Origin: Chelydra serpentina
Lineage: Eukaryota > Chordata > Testudines > Chelydridae
Direction: 5' to 3'
Length of the DNA: 64,000 nt
NCBI GenBank assembly: GCA_037349315.1
Contig: JBAIAC010000051.1
Span: 24,464,001 to 24,528,000 of the forward strand
Below the pieces are notes generated by a model, which worked only from the letters and a program-made list of their open reading frames with translations, searched no databases and had not been told where the DNA came from. Shown here piece after piece: positions 22,611-34,085 of the stretch. The position numbers and the translations under genes are program-made. Each line of letters starts with the position of its first letter. Within the stretch, counting starts at the first letter, position 1.

Positions 22611-23194
22611 TTGGGTAAATAAGAACCAACCCAAACTCAAGGCAAACTTTGCAAGATTCAGTAACTTCGGGTCCAGTCATCCCCTCTAGCAGAAAATCCT
22701 TCACCAGGGAGAAAGTTCTGCTGGAATTCACAACTCCAGGGGGGAGGGACATTCAGCCTCCCTCTGAGAGTGTGTATTTTATGGCTATTTGTAATATGTC
22801 ATTCAGCCGCTAGATGTCTCCATGTGCTGTGATTCCAACTATCCAGACAGCATATGAACCTATGATGCAAAGCCTTGTTTCCTGAGTGCAAGGTTCACTA
22901 GCCATTTGGCTCAGCGTAGTTGCAGCTTGTTACACAGGAGTGGCACACACTGCACTCTCTCATGGAGAGACATTACTTTTGTTCTTTTTTCCCTCCTGGT
23001 TCTTTTTCAATCGAAAATAAAAATCATTTTAGAGTTGAATGGAGTTGGAAACATCAGGAGGGAAAGCCCATCAAGCCCTCCCATCCAGGGACTGTAACCC
23101 AGTATGTCCTCAAGTGATACTGCAGTGAGCTGGCTTTTTCCTGATGCTCCCTGGGCCCCATCTCCCCAGGCAGTACAAGCCTCAGCAGTACGAG

Positions 23195-23315
23195 TTGTAT
23201 TGTGGTGGCACCCAGAGGCCCCGACCAAGGGCTGTGCTAGGTGCAGCATACATGCATGATAAAAAAGACAGTCTTCACCCCCAAAGAGCCTACAAATGAA
23301 CCAATGCATAGCTAC
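23195..23315 (+). mobile_element. MIR-like CORE-SINE head
   Basis: 'gcacccagaggccccgacca' and 'gggctgtgctaggtgcagca' followed by 'cacccccaaagagcctacaa' match the same head as 13735 and 18345. Confidence 0.6.
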
Positions 23316-23990
23316 ACCCGGTGGCAGCACTTAAGGGATGACCCCCTCCCTTTGTCCTAAATCTAGCCTACATTTTTAAGAGTTTGTGCTGCATACTGGT
23401 CCACTCCAGCAGTGCACGGCTGCTTATTCTTCCCTGACCAACCTCTTGCTGGAGGTTAATTAGAGATCACGGTCCACTGAAATAAAACTCGCATTGCAAT
23501 AAAACCAGGACACGCCCGAATCAAAAGCAAGCCAAAGATCTTCATGTAACTCTACCAGGCTGCGGCTCCCCAATAGCCATTGTCCAGGGTGAATTGAAGG
23601 AAGAAGTGATTTAATGGCAAAAGGAGCCAGGGCTTTTTTTTTTTTTAGTTTGTGCTTTGAACATGGATGGAATTAGCAGCGTCGCTTCTACATGCTGATG
23701 TTTTCCCCGGTAGGCTGCTTGCAATGTGGTTCCAGCCAAAGCTTTTACGGCTTTCTCTATTTCACTCTCTCTTATTGTCTTGATTGTTTCTCTTTCTTCA
23801 TTACCCACCTTCCTTCCCCCGCTGTAGGGGCATGCCATTTTAATATGATTGTTCATGTTTTAACCCATAATAGATAGTGGTAATAAAAATATAAGTGTCC
23901 CGTGCAAAAAGGCTAGAGCTAATGCAGCAGTAAGGGCTAGATTGTGCGGGCTCGGCACAGCCCAGAGTGTGTGGGGGTACAGAGCACTCT

Positions 23991-24234
23991 CAGGGTATGT
24001 GCACACTGCAGTTAGATACCTGCGGCTGGCCCGTGCCAGCTGACTCGGTCGGGCTCCTGGGGCCAAGGGGCTGTGTAATTGCAGTGCAGATATTCACGAC
24101 ACCTGGGGCAAACCGAGACTTGTGGGCTTCAAACCGGCCAAGAGGCCTGCCCAGCTGCTAGTGCCCTGGGGCGTGTAGCTCCTGTGCCATGCCTGTACTC
24201 CATCCGCCTCTGTCAGTGCAGACCTGGCTTAAGT
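23991..24234. mobile_element. MITE with 'cactgcagttagatacctgc' termini
   Basis: It contains 'gcggctggcccgtgccagct' near the left end and 'aattgcagtgcagatattca' in the middle. It is the same family as 57254-57489, which keeps both ends better. Confidence 0.65.
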
Positions 24235-24239
24235 CAGTG

Positions 24240-27200
24240 ACTGGCTTCACTGTCCTGGGGTAGTTCACGCGTGTGTGACTTACCCTGAGGTTTAAAAAAA
24301 AAAGAAAAAAGGGCACCATTTTGAGCAGTGAAGACGAGGCCCCAGTAATGCATCAGAGCGCTGCGGGATTGGTGGTCGGTGCCTTGCAGCATCCGTGCTA
24401 GGAGGCAGTCTGCAGGGAGCAGCGCTCCTCCCTGGAGCGGACACTGGGAGGGGGTGAGCGTTGTTGAGTGCTGAACTGACTTCCCGAGTATCAGTGGTTA
24501 CGGAGGCCCCGTGTTACGGGTTTCCCCCCAGCCGGGAGCTGGCGAGCAATGGATTTAACATGCCTGGGGACGACTCAGAAAGTGACTGTGTCAGGGGGAT
24601 AAAGGTGGGGCCCTGGTTAACATGCACAAAGTGAGTGTTACAGGGAAACCCAAACTGGCCTGGGGAAGAGACTGAGGGAAGTCCAGCTGGGGGGTGAGCC
24701 AGGGGGCTCTGCTGTGCGGTGGGAGAAGGGACAGTAAGAGGGTACAGTCAGTGTGGTGGAAGGGGAGCCAGAGGGCAGGGGAGAGGGAGGCAGGTGTGTG
24801 GAGGGCAGTGGGCATTCGGGAGGAGCAGATGAGGCACATGACAGGAGTGAGGGGAGAGGCCACTGGGAACTGCCCCAGCCAGTCAGTAGGAGCAGGCACT
24901 TGAGGCACAATGGCATGGGGGAAGCTTGCACTGCTGCAGCCCAGGTCGCCCCTATTCTAGGCACAGAAGCTTGGTCTCCAGGGCTAACAATCCAGCCTTC
25001 TGCTAGCACGACATTCACATTTCAGAATTCAAGACAGAAAAGAGCTGAGGCTGCTGCTCCGGCCTCAGCTCAGCCACTGCGCTGGGCCCTGCAGCCCTGG
25101 GGAAGCCCATGCCTCATTCTAAGGGCTAGGCTGCAGTCCGAGCGTCGGCCTTCACTTTGAACGCCCTGGCTTTCAATGGCTTAGAATCCCAGCCTGCTGG
25201 TGGACAGCTCTGTCTCCTTTAAAATAGCTGCAGCTGGGCAGTAACACTGAGGACAGGACTAGTCCTTAGTGCTAAATCCTGGGGTGAGGGTGGTTTCCTT
25301 TCTACGGGCACTTACAGCACGGCAGGACATCCAGGGAGGGGCAGTTCACAGGTTACTCCACAAGGAACTCACCTGGCTACTTGCTTTCAGAATTCCCTTT
25401 CCAAACTTTCTCTATAGAATTATATGGATGTAAGTAAAGCTCCCGCTCCCTTCCCCACGAATGCCCCACCATGGCTTCTCCTATGGATATGTACCTGCCG
25501 GGGAGGTTGTTGATTCCACACATGCAAAAGTGCAATCTCCTGGCCAGGCCAAGCACCGAGCATGATGAGCCAACATGGCAAATGTATGTGGGACAGCAGC
25601 ACACTGCCAGATAATAATACTTTGACCTTCTGCAGCATTTTCTCCATCCAGCAGCAGCAGCCCCCTTCCTAGGGGCTGGCTAGACAGATGTGTGTGTGGA
25701 CACTGTGCAACTCTCTTGTCTCCTTTGCTTGAGCTGAGGCAATTCCTCGGGGTCTTAGCTTCCCAGCTTCCAGGCTGCTGTTGCTTCCTTTTGTGGAGGA
25801 AACTGGCATGTGGGGAACCATGAACATGAGCGCCTCCTTGGGGGCCCCAAAGGGTCCACACTGCTTGTTCCAGGGCCATTAGCAAATTTTGGATCCGATC
25901 CAGTTTCAGACTTCACTTGCCCCCACGTTTCAGGGCTGCTCCAGGGCTTTGGTAACTCTATGTTGTACTTATTCTGCGCGGCGGGTTCTGTGGTCACGGT
26001 GTCTTCATCCCAAGATATACTGCGCAGTCAGACAAATACGTTTGTCTTGACGTTCCAAAGCCCAAGCTGCTGGCATTTCTGACTCCCCCAGTTCTGCTAA
26101 CGGGCTGAGCTGGAGCTGTTCTGCTCTCTTGCCCTTCTTTCTCTGAGGCTATTCTTCAGCATTTCAGCGTGTCAGGATCTCCGCAGGGCCCGGCGTGACA
26201 GAGATGGCGGGCAAGCAAGACGAGAAGAGCGATGTCTTTCATTTTCAGAAGAACTGCTCGCAACCGTGGCTTCAGTTCAGCAGGAGGAGACTCATTTTTC
26301 CAGCAGACTTTGTAAGATATTATTACCCCTTTTGACCCCAGCAGCTAGTGAACGTTCAAGGCCCTTCAGGTTGCCTCCGCTAGGAGGAGAAATTGAAGGA
26401 GTCTGGTACCTTTGATGCAATCTTGTGGATTTACAGAGAATGCACAAAGCCTTATTTCCCTGAACACAAGAAAGAGCCCAAACAACAGGAGATAGTTCCT
26501 TTGCTCCCAGCCCCACCCCACCCCAAGCCTCTTTCAGCCAGCTTCTCCAGGCAGTGTGTGTGTCTTCTGCCCTTCTCAGTCTGTTTCTGATTGTTCCTCT
26601 CTCTCTCCTTGTCCCATATCTGTCCCACATGCCCCCTTAGCCCCAAAGCAAAATTCAGTGAACATCTCTCCTCCCGAGGCATTAGAATTCCCACATGGCG
26701 CTAGTGCTTCTTGGAGATCACTTCTTACATTTAACCCGAACGAAGGGCCTCCGAGCCACTCATCAGCATAAGGGGGTTTATCCCACAATAGAACAAAATG
26801 AATTCTGATTATTTCTTACAGATTGCCGGCAATGTGAGTAAGAACTGTAATGAGACTACCTGGGTCTCTAACAGCCTCCCATGAAGGTGCTGCAAACCCC
26901 AAACGTCTCTAATGTCCTTCAGTTTGCCCAGCCCTTCCAGGACTTGGAGCGAATGTTCCGTGGAAACCAACACACCATGAACCAGACGCCGCTCGCACTT
27001 TTACCAATCTCGAGTCGCTCTGTTGATTTTACACCAAGCTAAGTGGGAGCAGAATCTGGCCCAGCGAGTTGCCTCTTTTGTCAGTGGAGTAATTGGGTGG
27101 ATGGAATACCTGCTGAGAGATATCTGTGTCCGAAAGGAGCTCTCCCTGATTGCAAACAGTGCTGTATACGCAGAATAATCTGAGTAGGGGGGCCCACTGA

Positions 27201-27585
27201 ATTATCTGCATAAGCATTGGCCTTTTATTTGTGAACTGTGGGCCCTTACTGGTTTGCTAACGGAGCCTGAATCCCATGATAAGGAAGCTACAATTTGCCA
27301 TGCCTTGTTACATAGCTACACGCTGTGTTGTGCAATGGCTCAATTAAAAACATATAGGAGTAGTTCTGTAATAAGAAGTAATCTTTCCCTATTTAATTCA
27401 AATAAATTTGTGCCAATCTCCACAAAAGGGTGACCAGAAAGCTCATGTGCTTTCATAGGCTCTTTGGCACTCCAGCTCCTAAAATCAGCTTGCTTTCCAC
27501 TGCAGGAGACTCAAAGCACTTTGTGATCTCAGACTCCCTAGTTGAAACAGGGTAACTGGTCCCTTAAATGAAATGGGGCCCAGCG
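24240..27585. other. No gene recognised
   Basis: GA-rich at 24640-24860, otherwise unique. A minus frame at 25481-25885 and plus frames near 24753-25160 show no domain. Confidence 0.5.
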
Positions 27586-27589
27586 CTTT

Positions 27590-28245
27590 GGTTCTACCAG
27601 GTGCATCTGAGTTTAGTGTGATGAGGTGGGCGGGGCTGTTAAAAATGAGAGACAACAGCCCAAAGGCAAGTGAAGGGGAGAGAGTGCACAAGAAGAGCAG
27701 AGCTGGCTTGAGAGCGTAGTGGTGAGAGAGGGCATAGCAGAAGGCATTTGTGGGGGGCCCACCTACAAACTTCCCTAGGCCAGAGAGGGCTGAAGGCTGG
27801 GAGATGCCTGCTGGCTCTTTGAGCCCGAGAGCAGAAGCTGGAGGCCCAGAGAGGCTGATGGTGGGGGAAGGATGGAGAGGCGAGCCTGCTGTGTCTCCAG
27901 GCAAGAGGTGGAAATGTACCTGGGAAGGAGACAAGGTGGAGAAGGACCCCAGCTAGAGGGGCTGGGGTGAGAATTGTCAGAGCCATAGCTGAGAGCTGGA
28001 CTGTCGGGAGAGATGCCAGAACTTTTCTTGGTGTTGATGGACTGTTGGGACTTGTTTGGACTGTGCTGGGCACTACTGGTATGGTTGTGGGACCTTTTGT
28101 AATAAATTCAGCCCACCAAGGGCTACGTATGCTCTGAAAGCTTGCCGTGGAGTTACTGGAGTCTCTAGAAGGGGGAACTGAGGCAGGGGGACCACTTGTG
28201 CCATATTCTGCTGCAGGGCAGGGGCCATCATGTGACATTAGTATT
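27590..28245 (+). repeat. GA-rich LTR-like block with a poly(A) signal
   Basis: The block starts near 'tgatgaggtgggcggggctg', is purine-rich through 27960, then has AATAAA at 28101-28106 and ends near 'ggggccatcatgtgaca'. This layout fits a solo LTR on the plus strand. A minus-strand frame of 199 codons (27639-28238) is proline/serine-rich and looks compositional. Confidence 0.45.
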
Positions 28246-28786
28246 TAAATTCTCACCATCCACTTCTAGGGATGCACTTCAGTGGTGAATAAAAAGCAGC
28301 CAGCTGGGTAGCCTGGATGGTTATGGTGATTGGCCATGGGATACAGTGTCTAATCTACAAATCACATGGCTGAATGTGGAACAGGTCAGTAGTGGCTGGG
28401 GGTCGCTGACATCTGATGGCGCCTTAGTAAATCCTGTGTGAAATGAGTTGGTGGTCTCACCTGAATGAGTGACCACATCACAGTACCCAACAGTATAATG
28501 CCCTACCCCCCTCAGCAATTTTAGCTAAGACTAGAGCTTAAGCACTGAATGAGTATTGAGGGTTGAACACCTCTTTGATCCTTGAGGTAAGAAGTGCGGC
28601 ATGTTGACCAAGGAGGGAGGGGGGGTGTAGGGGCATGAAGCTTGTTCTGCTGCTGTCCACGCTGTACCTCTTCTGTGGATAAATATTGCACTCTGGATTC
28701 CGGAGCTGTAAAGCCAGCACCTTTCACAAACAAATCCCAAACCTAGTCATTTCTAAGGTGAGTGAGGAGCACTTTATAAAGAAGCA

Positions 28787-28972
28787 TGGGGGGAGGGATA
28801 GCTCAGTGGTTTGAGCATTGGCCTACTAAACCCAGGGTTGTGAGTTCAATCCTTGAGGGGGCCATTTAGGGACCTGGGGCAAAAATTGGGGATTGGTCCT
28901 GCTTTGAGCAGGGGGTTGGACTAGATGACCTCCAAAGGTCCCCCTCCTACCCTGATATTCTATGATTCTATG
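28787..28972 (+). mobile_element. tRNA-derived turtle SINE, full length, plus strand
   Basis: The head reads 'gggatagctcagtggtttga' with the A box and 'gttgtgagttcaatccttga' with the B box, then 'ggcaaaaattggggattggt', and a CR1-like end 'ggttggactagatgacctcc' followed by 'tattctatgattctatg'. The internal pol III promoter looks intact. It is of the same family as 13355 and 33247. Confidence 0.93.
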
Positions 28973-29257
28973 TCTCTTGCCTTGAGGAAAGTGGCCATTT
29001 ACTTGTCCCTGGATCGACATTAGCCACTAAACCCCATTTCCAGCTATCAAATCATCCCTGACAATAGCAGAAAGTAGCTTGAACATGTCTGTGTGTGCAC
29101 CACTCTGCACCTTTCAATCGCTTCTAAGCCAGCACCACACTGTAGCTAATGGTTCCAGATGGGATAATATAAGGACAGAAGTATTGCCACATAGTGTCTA
29201 GTAAAAACAACAGGGAGTCCGGGGGCACCTTAAAGACTAACAGATTTATTTGGGCAT

Positions 29258-29298
29258 AAGCTTTCGTGGGTAAAAAACCCACTTCTTCAGATGCATGG
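29258..29298 (-). ncRNA. Hammerhead-ribozyme-like motif in the Penelope 3' repeat
   Basis: On the minus strand the order is CTGAAGA (29290-29284), an extra A, a perfect 6-bp stem GTGGGT/ACCCAC with a T-rich loop, then GAAA (29265-29262) and a short hairpin 'gcttatgc'. This matches CUGANGA-stem II-GAAA of hammerheads, reported in Penelope-like elements. Departures are the extra A before stem II and a C where the U of the cleavage site is expected. Activity is not implied. Confidence 0.45.
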
Positions 29299-29394
29299 AG
29301 TGAAAATTACAGATGCAGGCATTATTATACTGACACATGAAGAGAAGGGAGTTACCTCACAAGTGGAGAACCTGTGTTGACAGGGTCAGTTCAA

Positions 29395-29814
29395 TCAGGG
29401 TGGATGTAGTTCACTCCCAAGAATTGAGGAGGAGATGTCAATTCCAGGAGAGGCAAAGCTGCTTTTGTAGTGAGCCAGCCACTCCCAGTCCCTATTCAAG
29501 CCCAAATTAATTATGTTAAATTTGCAAATGAATTTTAGTTCTACAGTTTCTCTTTGAAGACTGTTTTTGAAGTTTTTTGGTTCAAGTATAGCTACTTTTA
29601 AATCTGTTATAGAATATCCAGGAAGATTGAAGTTTTCTCCTACTGGCTTTTCTATGTTACTATTCCTGATGTTCAATTTGTGTCCATTTATTCTTTTGCA
29701 TAGAGCCTGTCCGGTTTGGCCAATGTACATGGCAGAGGGGCATTGCTGGCACATGATGGCATATATCACATTAGTAGATGTGCAGGTGAATGTGTTCCTG
29801 ATGGTGTGGCTCAC
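29395..29814 (-). CDS. GIY-YIG endonuclease domain of a Penelope-like element (139-codon open frame)
   Basis: The frame shows VIYAIMCQQCPSAMYIGQT, the GIY-YIG core with the CxxC insertion typical of Penelope, followed by LCKRINGHKLNIRN (catalytic Arg and His helix) and the conserved ENFNLPGYSITDLKV and RDWEWLAHYKSSFASPGID blocks. The domain nicks target DNA for retrotransposition. The GIY triad has Val in place of Gly, so activity may be lost. Upstream coding sequence continues in another frame to about 30003, with the pre-domain cysteine-rich motif degraded. Confidence 0.85.
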   Translation of the reverse strand: MSHTIRNTFTCTSTNVIYAIMCQQCPSAMYIGQTGQALCKRINGHKLNIRNSNIEKPVGENFNLPGYSITDLKVAILEPKNFKNSLQRETVELKFICKFNIINLGLNRDWEWLAHYKSSFASPGIDISSSILGSELHPP

Positions 29815-30003
29815 GTGGTTGGGTCCTCTGATGGTATCGCTAGAGTAGATATGGGGACAAAGTAGGCAACAAGGTTTGTTACAGGGATTGGTTCCTGGGT
29901 TAGTGTTTCTGTGGTGTGTAGTTGCTGGTGAGTATTTGCTTCAGGTTGGGGGGCTGTCTGTAAGCGAGGACTGGCCTGCCTCCCAAGGTCTGTGAGAGCC
30001 AAA

Positions 30004-30488
30004 AGCCAGTAGGAGAACACTTCAATCTGCCTGGACATTCTATAACAGATTTAAAAGTAGCCATACTTGAACAAAAAAACTTCAGAAACAGACTTCAAAG
30101 AGAAACTGCAGAACTAAAATTCATTTGCAAATTTAACATCATTAATTTAGGCTTGAATAGGGACTGGGAGTGGCTGGCTCACTACAAAAGCAGCTTTGCC
30201 TCTCCTGGAATTGACATCTCCTCCTCAGTTCTTGGGAGTGGACCACATCCACCCTGATCAAACTGGCCCTGTCAACACAGATTCTCCACTTGTGAGGTAA
30301 CTCCCTTCTCTTCATGTGTCAGTATATTTATGCCTGCATCTGTAATTTTCACTCCATGCATCTGAAGAAGTGGGGTTTTTTACCCATGGAAGCTTATGCC
30401 CAAATAAATCTATTAGTCTTTAAGGTGCCACCGGACTCCTTGTTGTTTTTGTGGATATAGACTAACACGGCTACCCCACGGCTACCCC
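30004..30488 (+). mobile_element. Penelope-like retroelement, 3' part, right arm of an inverted pair
   Basis: The plus strand runs 'aaaagccagtaggagaacac' through the endonuclease C-terminus (HFNLPGHSITDLKVAI, RDWEWLAHYKSSFASPGID) and the 3' repeat, ending 'ggactccttgttgtttttgtg' and 'ctaacacggctacccc'. About 440 bp pair with 29215-29650 with few mismatches. The hammerhead-like core here has GGAA in place of GAAA. Confidence 0.87.
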
Positions 30489-31136
30489 CTGATAGTATCT
30501 CTCACTCCAGTCAATGCTGGATGTTTTGGAGAAAGCATATACCCTGCATCCTACAATGACTTCGGAGCAGAGGGGCAACTTTTCCTTAGCCCAGCCAGTG
30601 ATCAGCTTATTCCTTGAAGCATTAGGGCTTGCAGCCTTTATAATGTTGTGTTCTGTGCTGGACCAAATCCCATCACTTAGTTGTTGTTATCATAGCAGCT
30701 CAGTGGCCATTTGAAAACCCATATGGCACATTCTGATGATCAATGCGTGGACTGAATTTCTGTCGGAAGCTCACTGGAACTACAAATGGTCTTTTCAGGA
30801 CAAATCAGTGAGAACAGATGGAGATACTTCTGTTTGGAAGTTGGGATTGAAACCATGCTTAGGTGAATTATACCAACCACAGGCCTGATTCTCGAAGGTG
30901 CTGGGTGTCCCCAACCCGACTGACTTTGACTGGGGCAGTGGATTCTCAGCACAGCTATCTCCCTATCTCTTTTTGCAGAGAGGGTCGCACGGTTCACAAA
31001 CCTAGCTTGCCTTGCAAACCTTTCCATCCTTTAATGTAAACCCATTTTTCCCCCAACGGAGATTCAGAGTCAGATCCTTAGCTGGTGCAAATCGGCATAC
31101 GCTAATTTACAGCACCTCAGCGTCTGGTCTGAAATG

Positions 31137-31180
31137 TGTTTGTCCAATAAAAGATATCTCATTCTCCTTGTCTAGGGCCA
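31137..31180 (+). mobile_element. Penelope-like terminal fragment
   Basis: The short stretch 'gtccaataaaagatatctca' followed by 'ttctccttgtctag' is the complement of the first 40 bases of the 8990-9086 element, in opposite orientation. It is too short to say more. Confidence 0.4.
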
Positions 31181-31599
31181 GAACTCCCCCAGTGAGACTG
31201 GCACAAGCAGGAACCCTATGTACAATATAGAGACTAGTTATATTTTCATTAAGGTTTTTCTGTTTACTCCTTTTTTCAGTGTCCCTGTGTTTTTTCACTC
31301 TGCCCTGTCTCTGCTCCATTTCTTACCCTATCTTTTCAATTAACGTTCAAATGGGTTTAAATTAAGTGGAAGAAGAACAACAATTCCAGTGTAAACCTTC
31401 TCTTGCAACCATTGCAATGCAACCATTGCAACACTCAGCTAGTGCAGGAGAGCTGGAAAATGGAACATATACTCACCAGTGAAACCGACCAGGTTGCTTT
31501 CACTGTCTAAATTGAAAGAAATGTAGAAAGCAAGCCAACAGCCTGGATGGTAAATGGTAAATTAATTTTGTTTTAATTCAGTTTTAGTACCCCAAAGAC

Positions 31600-31740
31600 A
31601 AACATTTCAAAGCTAGGTGCCTAAAATTAGGCTCCTAAATCTATAATTAGGCATCTACAAATACAATTTACTTTGGTGCTAAATATGAGTTTGGGAGTCT
31701 AACTTTAAGTTGCCAGATTTGGAAATTTTGACTGAAGGTG
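31600..31740. repeat. 'gcctaaat'-rich ancient repeat
   Basis: 'agctaggtgcctaaaattag' and 'ataattaggcatctacaaat' are forward and inverted forms of the same word. Related sequence lies at 33965-34085, 51955-52135 and 61660-61860. Confidence 0.45.
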
Positions 31741-32215
31741 TTGTTAGTAGCATAGACACTTAATGATTTTAAAGCATGGTGCAAGTTCATCCCTGTTGTA
31801 ACTCCGTTGGGGCTTACACCAGGGATGGCTTTGACCCTGTGATTTGTTTTGATTTAAATCTGACTGTGCCTTATTAAATGGGAAAAGGAGAAGAATCCAG
31901 AGGGATTCTCTCTCCTTCTCAAAGATTTGGTTGCAGTCCAGAGACCTTTCCTGTCAGAGTGCAAAACCAAAGCAATAAACTATAAAAGCAATAAAAACTA
32001 AATCCAGATTCCTTTGAAGTCAAAGGAGAGTTTTGCAATTGACTTTGATGGGGTCAGGATGTGGCCTTTAAAAGAACAAATTGAGTTGAGCATAACTGGG
32101 GCCTCCTTCTTCCTTGGGAATTGTCTATATCTTGAATTCTAATCTTGGTAACTAATGCAACTGTAACATCTAGTGCAGACAAGACACACAGCTGCCTAGT
32201 TTTGTGTAGCTCCAT

Positions 32216-32740
32216 CACGGCCGGCCCTAGCTTTTCAGCCGCCCCAAGCAAAAAAAAACCAAACCCACAAGCGCCGCCCCCCCCCCACGCCGGCCAAAAC
32301 ACCCCCCCAAAAAAACGCCGCCCCGCCAAAATGCGGGGGGGGGGGGGCAGCGGGGAGGGCGGCATGCCCACCACCCCGCTCCCCCTGCCAGTTGGAAGCG
32401 CGGAACGCCTGCCGCCCCGCTGCCCCGGCCGGGAGCGGAGCACGCCGGCGGTCCCGCTGCTCCGGCCGGGAGCGGAGCACGCCGGCGGTCCCACTGCCCC
32501 GGCCGGGAGCGGAGCACGTCGGCGGTCCCCCGCTGCCCCGGCCGGGAGCGGAGCACGCCGGCTGCCCCGCTGCCCCGGCCGGGAGCGGAGCACGCCGGCG
32601 GTCCCGCTGCCCCGGCCGGGGTGCCAGAGGAAGGTTTTTTTTTAATTTACAAAAAAAACCTAAAAACTTGAGTGCCGCCCCCCCCTCCAGGTGCCACCCC
32701 AAGCACGTGCTTGGTAGGCTGGTGCCTGGAGCCGGCCCTG
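32216..32740. mobile_element. Non-autonomous hAT element with GC-rich minisatellite core
   Basis: The ends are 'cacggccggccctag' and 'cctggagccggccctg', flanked by a perfect 8-bp duplication 'agctccat' (32208-32215 and 32741-32748). Both flanks contain 'gccccaagca' sequences near the termini. Internally there are A- and C-homopolymer runs (32250-32340) and a tandem array at 32425-32625. The long proline/arginine-rich frames through it are artefacts of the array. Confidence 0.9.
32425..32625. repeat. Minisatellite of about 36 bp, roughly six copies
   Basis: Units contain 'ccccggccgggagcggagca' followed by 'cgccggcggtcccgctg'. Copies vary by small indels (one unit reads 'cgtcggcggtcccccgctg', another has 'ctgccccgctg'). 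Because some units are multiples of 3 or nearly so, they produce RPGAEHAGG-like peptide repeats that should not be taken as protein. Confidence 0.9.
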
Positions 32741-33246
32741 AGCTCCATGCCAGACAAGTCATTTATCCCCCAGCACAACCCCTGCCTGAGGCAGCAGTGG
32801 CAGGGTACTGGGAGGGGCTGTGGGACAGCATCTGCAGGCCTAGAATTGGGAGTCTAGAGCCAGGACTGAGACCCTCACTGTCTATCTTTTCCTTCTTTCT
32901 CCTCCTCCCCTCCAGCTGCTCCTTACCCACTCAGATCCAGCAGGGTAACAGAGAGATGAGATGCAAAGAGGCCACTTTGCTACCTACAGAACAGATGCTT
33001 CAGCAGCCTCCAGGAGTGATGGGGAGCAGCAGCTGCAGGCCATCCTGATGCCCCTCTGGCAGGATGAGGATCTGGGCTGCAGGAATGCAGGACAGGGATG
33101 CCAGAGCTGAGAGCATCACTTCACAGTTGAGGGGACAGGTACGTTTGCTGCTAGCTGTGTTTAAACTGTGGCATGCACCACCCTTGTCATTACACAGTCA
33201 GCTAGCTGGATTTTAAAGGGGTTACAGTGTCCACACTAGGTGCTAC

Positions 33247-33425
33247 AGAATCATAGAATATCAGGGTTGGAAGAGACCTTAGGAGGTCATCTAGTCCAAC
33301 CCCCTGCTCAAAGCAGGACCAATCCCCAATTTTTGCCCCAGATCCCTAAATGGCCCCCTCAAGGATTGAACTCACAATCCTCGATTTAGCAGGCCAATGC
33401 TCAAACCACTGAGCTATCCCTCCCC
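33247..33425 (-). mobile_element. tRNA-derived turtle SINE
   Basis: This is the third full copy in the window, in minus orientation: tail 'gaatcatagaatatcagggt' at 33247, CR1-like end, body, then B box and A box complement 'gagctatccctccc' at 33412-33425. One substitution-rich patch lies in the region between B box and anticodon-like part ('cctcgatttag'). Confidence 0.92.
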
Positions 33426-33659
33426 TAATGGTGTTTCAAATGATTGTAGCTATTTTGAATGTTAAACACACATTTTTTCCTCATCAAGCCAGCTCCCCTA
33501 GGGTTAAATATGGACCAGCAGCAAATGCTTGTGCCCTGCTTGCACTAGACCTGACAGTCGTGATCGCTAGCATGTGTTAACATACAGTTGTAATTCCCCA
33601 TGTAGACAAACCCGGACATTTGTGCCTGAACTATGGGACGTTCTGGGCCAAAATGCAAG

Positions 33660-33805
33660 TGAGAAAGACGCTGTGGTCCAGTGGCTGAGGGGTATTCAGC
33701 TGAGAGCCTGAATTCACATCCCTTTGCCACATCGGACAGAAAGGGAAATTGAACCCACATCCTGGGTGAGTATCCTAAGCACTGGGCTAAAGTGTGCTCG
33801 GGGAG
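33660..33805. mobile_element. tRNA-like SINE, older family
   Basis: It contains 'gtggtccagtggctgagggg' and, inverted, 'gaacccacatcctgggtgag' with 'ctaagcactgggcta'. The two halves are tRNA-like and roughly complementary to each other. The same family appears at 53138. Confidence 0.5.
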
Positions 33806-33964
33806 GCTGCTGCCTCATCCTCCCAGCCACCTGGTGTGCTCTGAGAATGCCTCCTGGATGGGCCCCAGAGGTGAGATAGGTGGGAGAATGCCTAGAGGGA
33901 AACTCTGCTGGAGCATAGGACTGAGATGGCAGTGTGCATGCCCAGTGGCACAAACTTAGATAAT

Positions 33965-34085
33965 TCACAGTGGAAATGTAGGCACCTCCAGGTATAGGCG
34001 CCAGCTGAGCAGGGCTTTGAGAATCTCAGTGGCACCCAAATCCCAGATCCTTTTGTGGATCTGGGCCTTAGGCTCCTGAGTCTTA
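33965..34085. repeat. 'gcctaa'-rich ancient repeat
   Basis: 'ttttgtggatctgggcctta' and 'gtaggcacctccaggtatag' match the family at 61660-61860. Confidence 0.4.

Larger units (their letters stand above)
29201..30003 (-). mobile_element. Penelope-like retroelement, 3' part, left arm of an inverted pair
   Basis: Penelope-like elements encode RT plus a GIY-YIG endonuclease. This copy keeps only the downstream part: a cysteine-rich linker, the endonuclease (29395-29814) and the 3' terminal repeat with a hammerhead-like stem (29262-29290). It ends at about 29201 with the 'ggactccctgttgttttt' terminus. It abuts a second copy in opposite orientation at about 30003. RT is absent. Confidence 0.88.

Noticed and set aside
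27639..28238. 199-codon minus frame
   Set aside because: Proline/serine-rich antisense of a GA-rich LTR-like block, with a competing frame over the same bases.
28800..28860. A tRNA gene
   Set aside because: The A and B boxes belong to the head of a SINE that continues into a CR1-like 3' end; the cloverleaf is not complete.
32235..33048. Overlapping frames of 166-218 codons on both strands
   Set aside because: They are produced by the 36-bp minisatellite inside a hAT element, giving RPGAEH-type peptide repeats in several frames.
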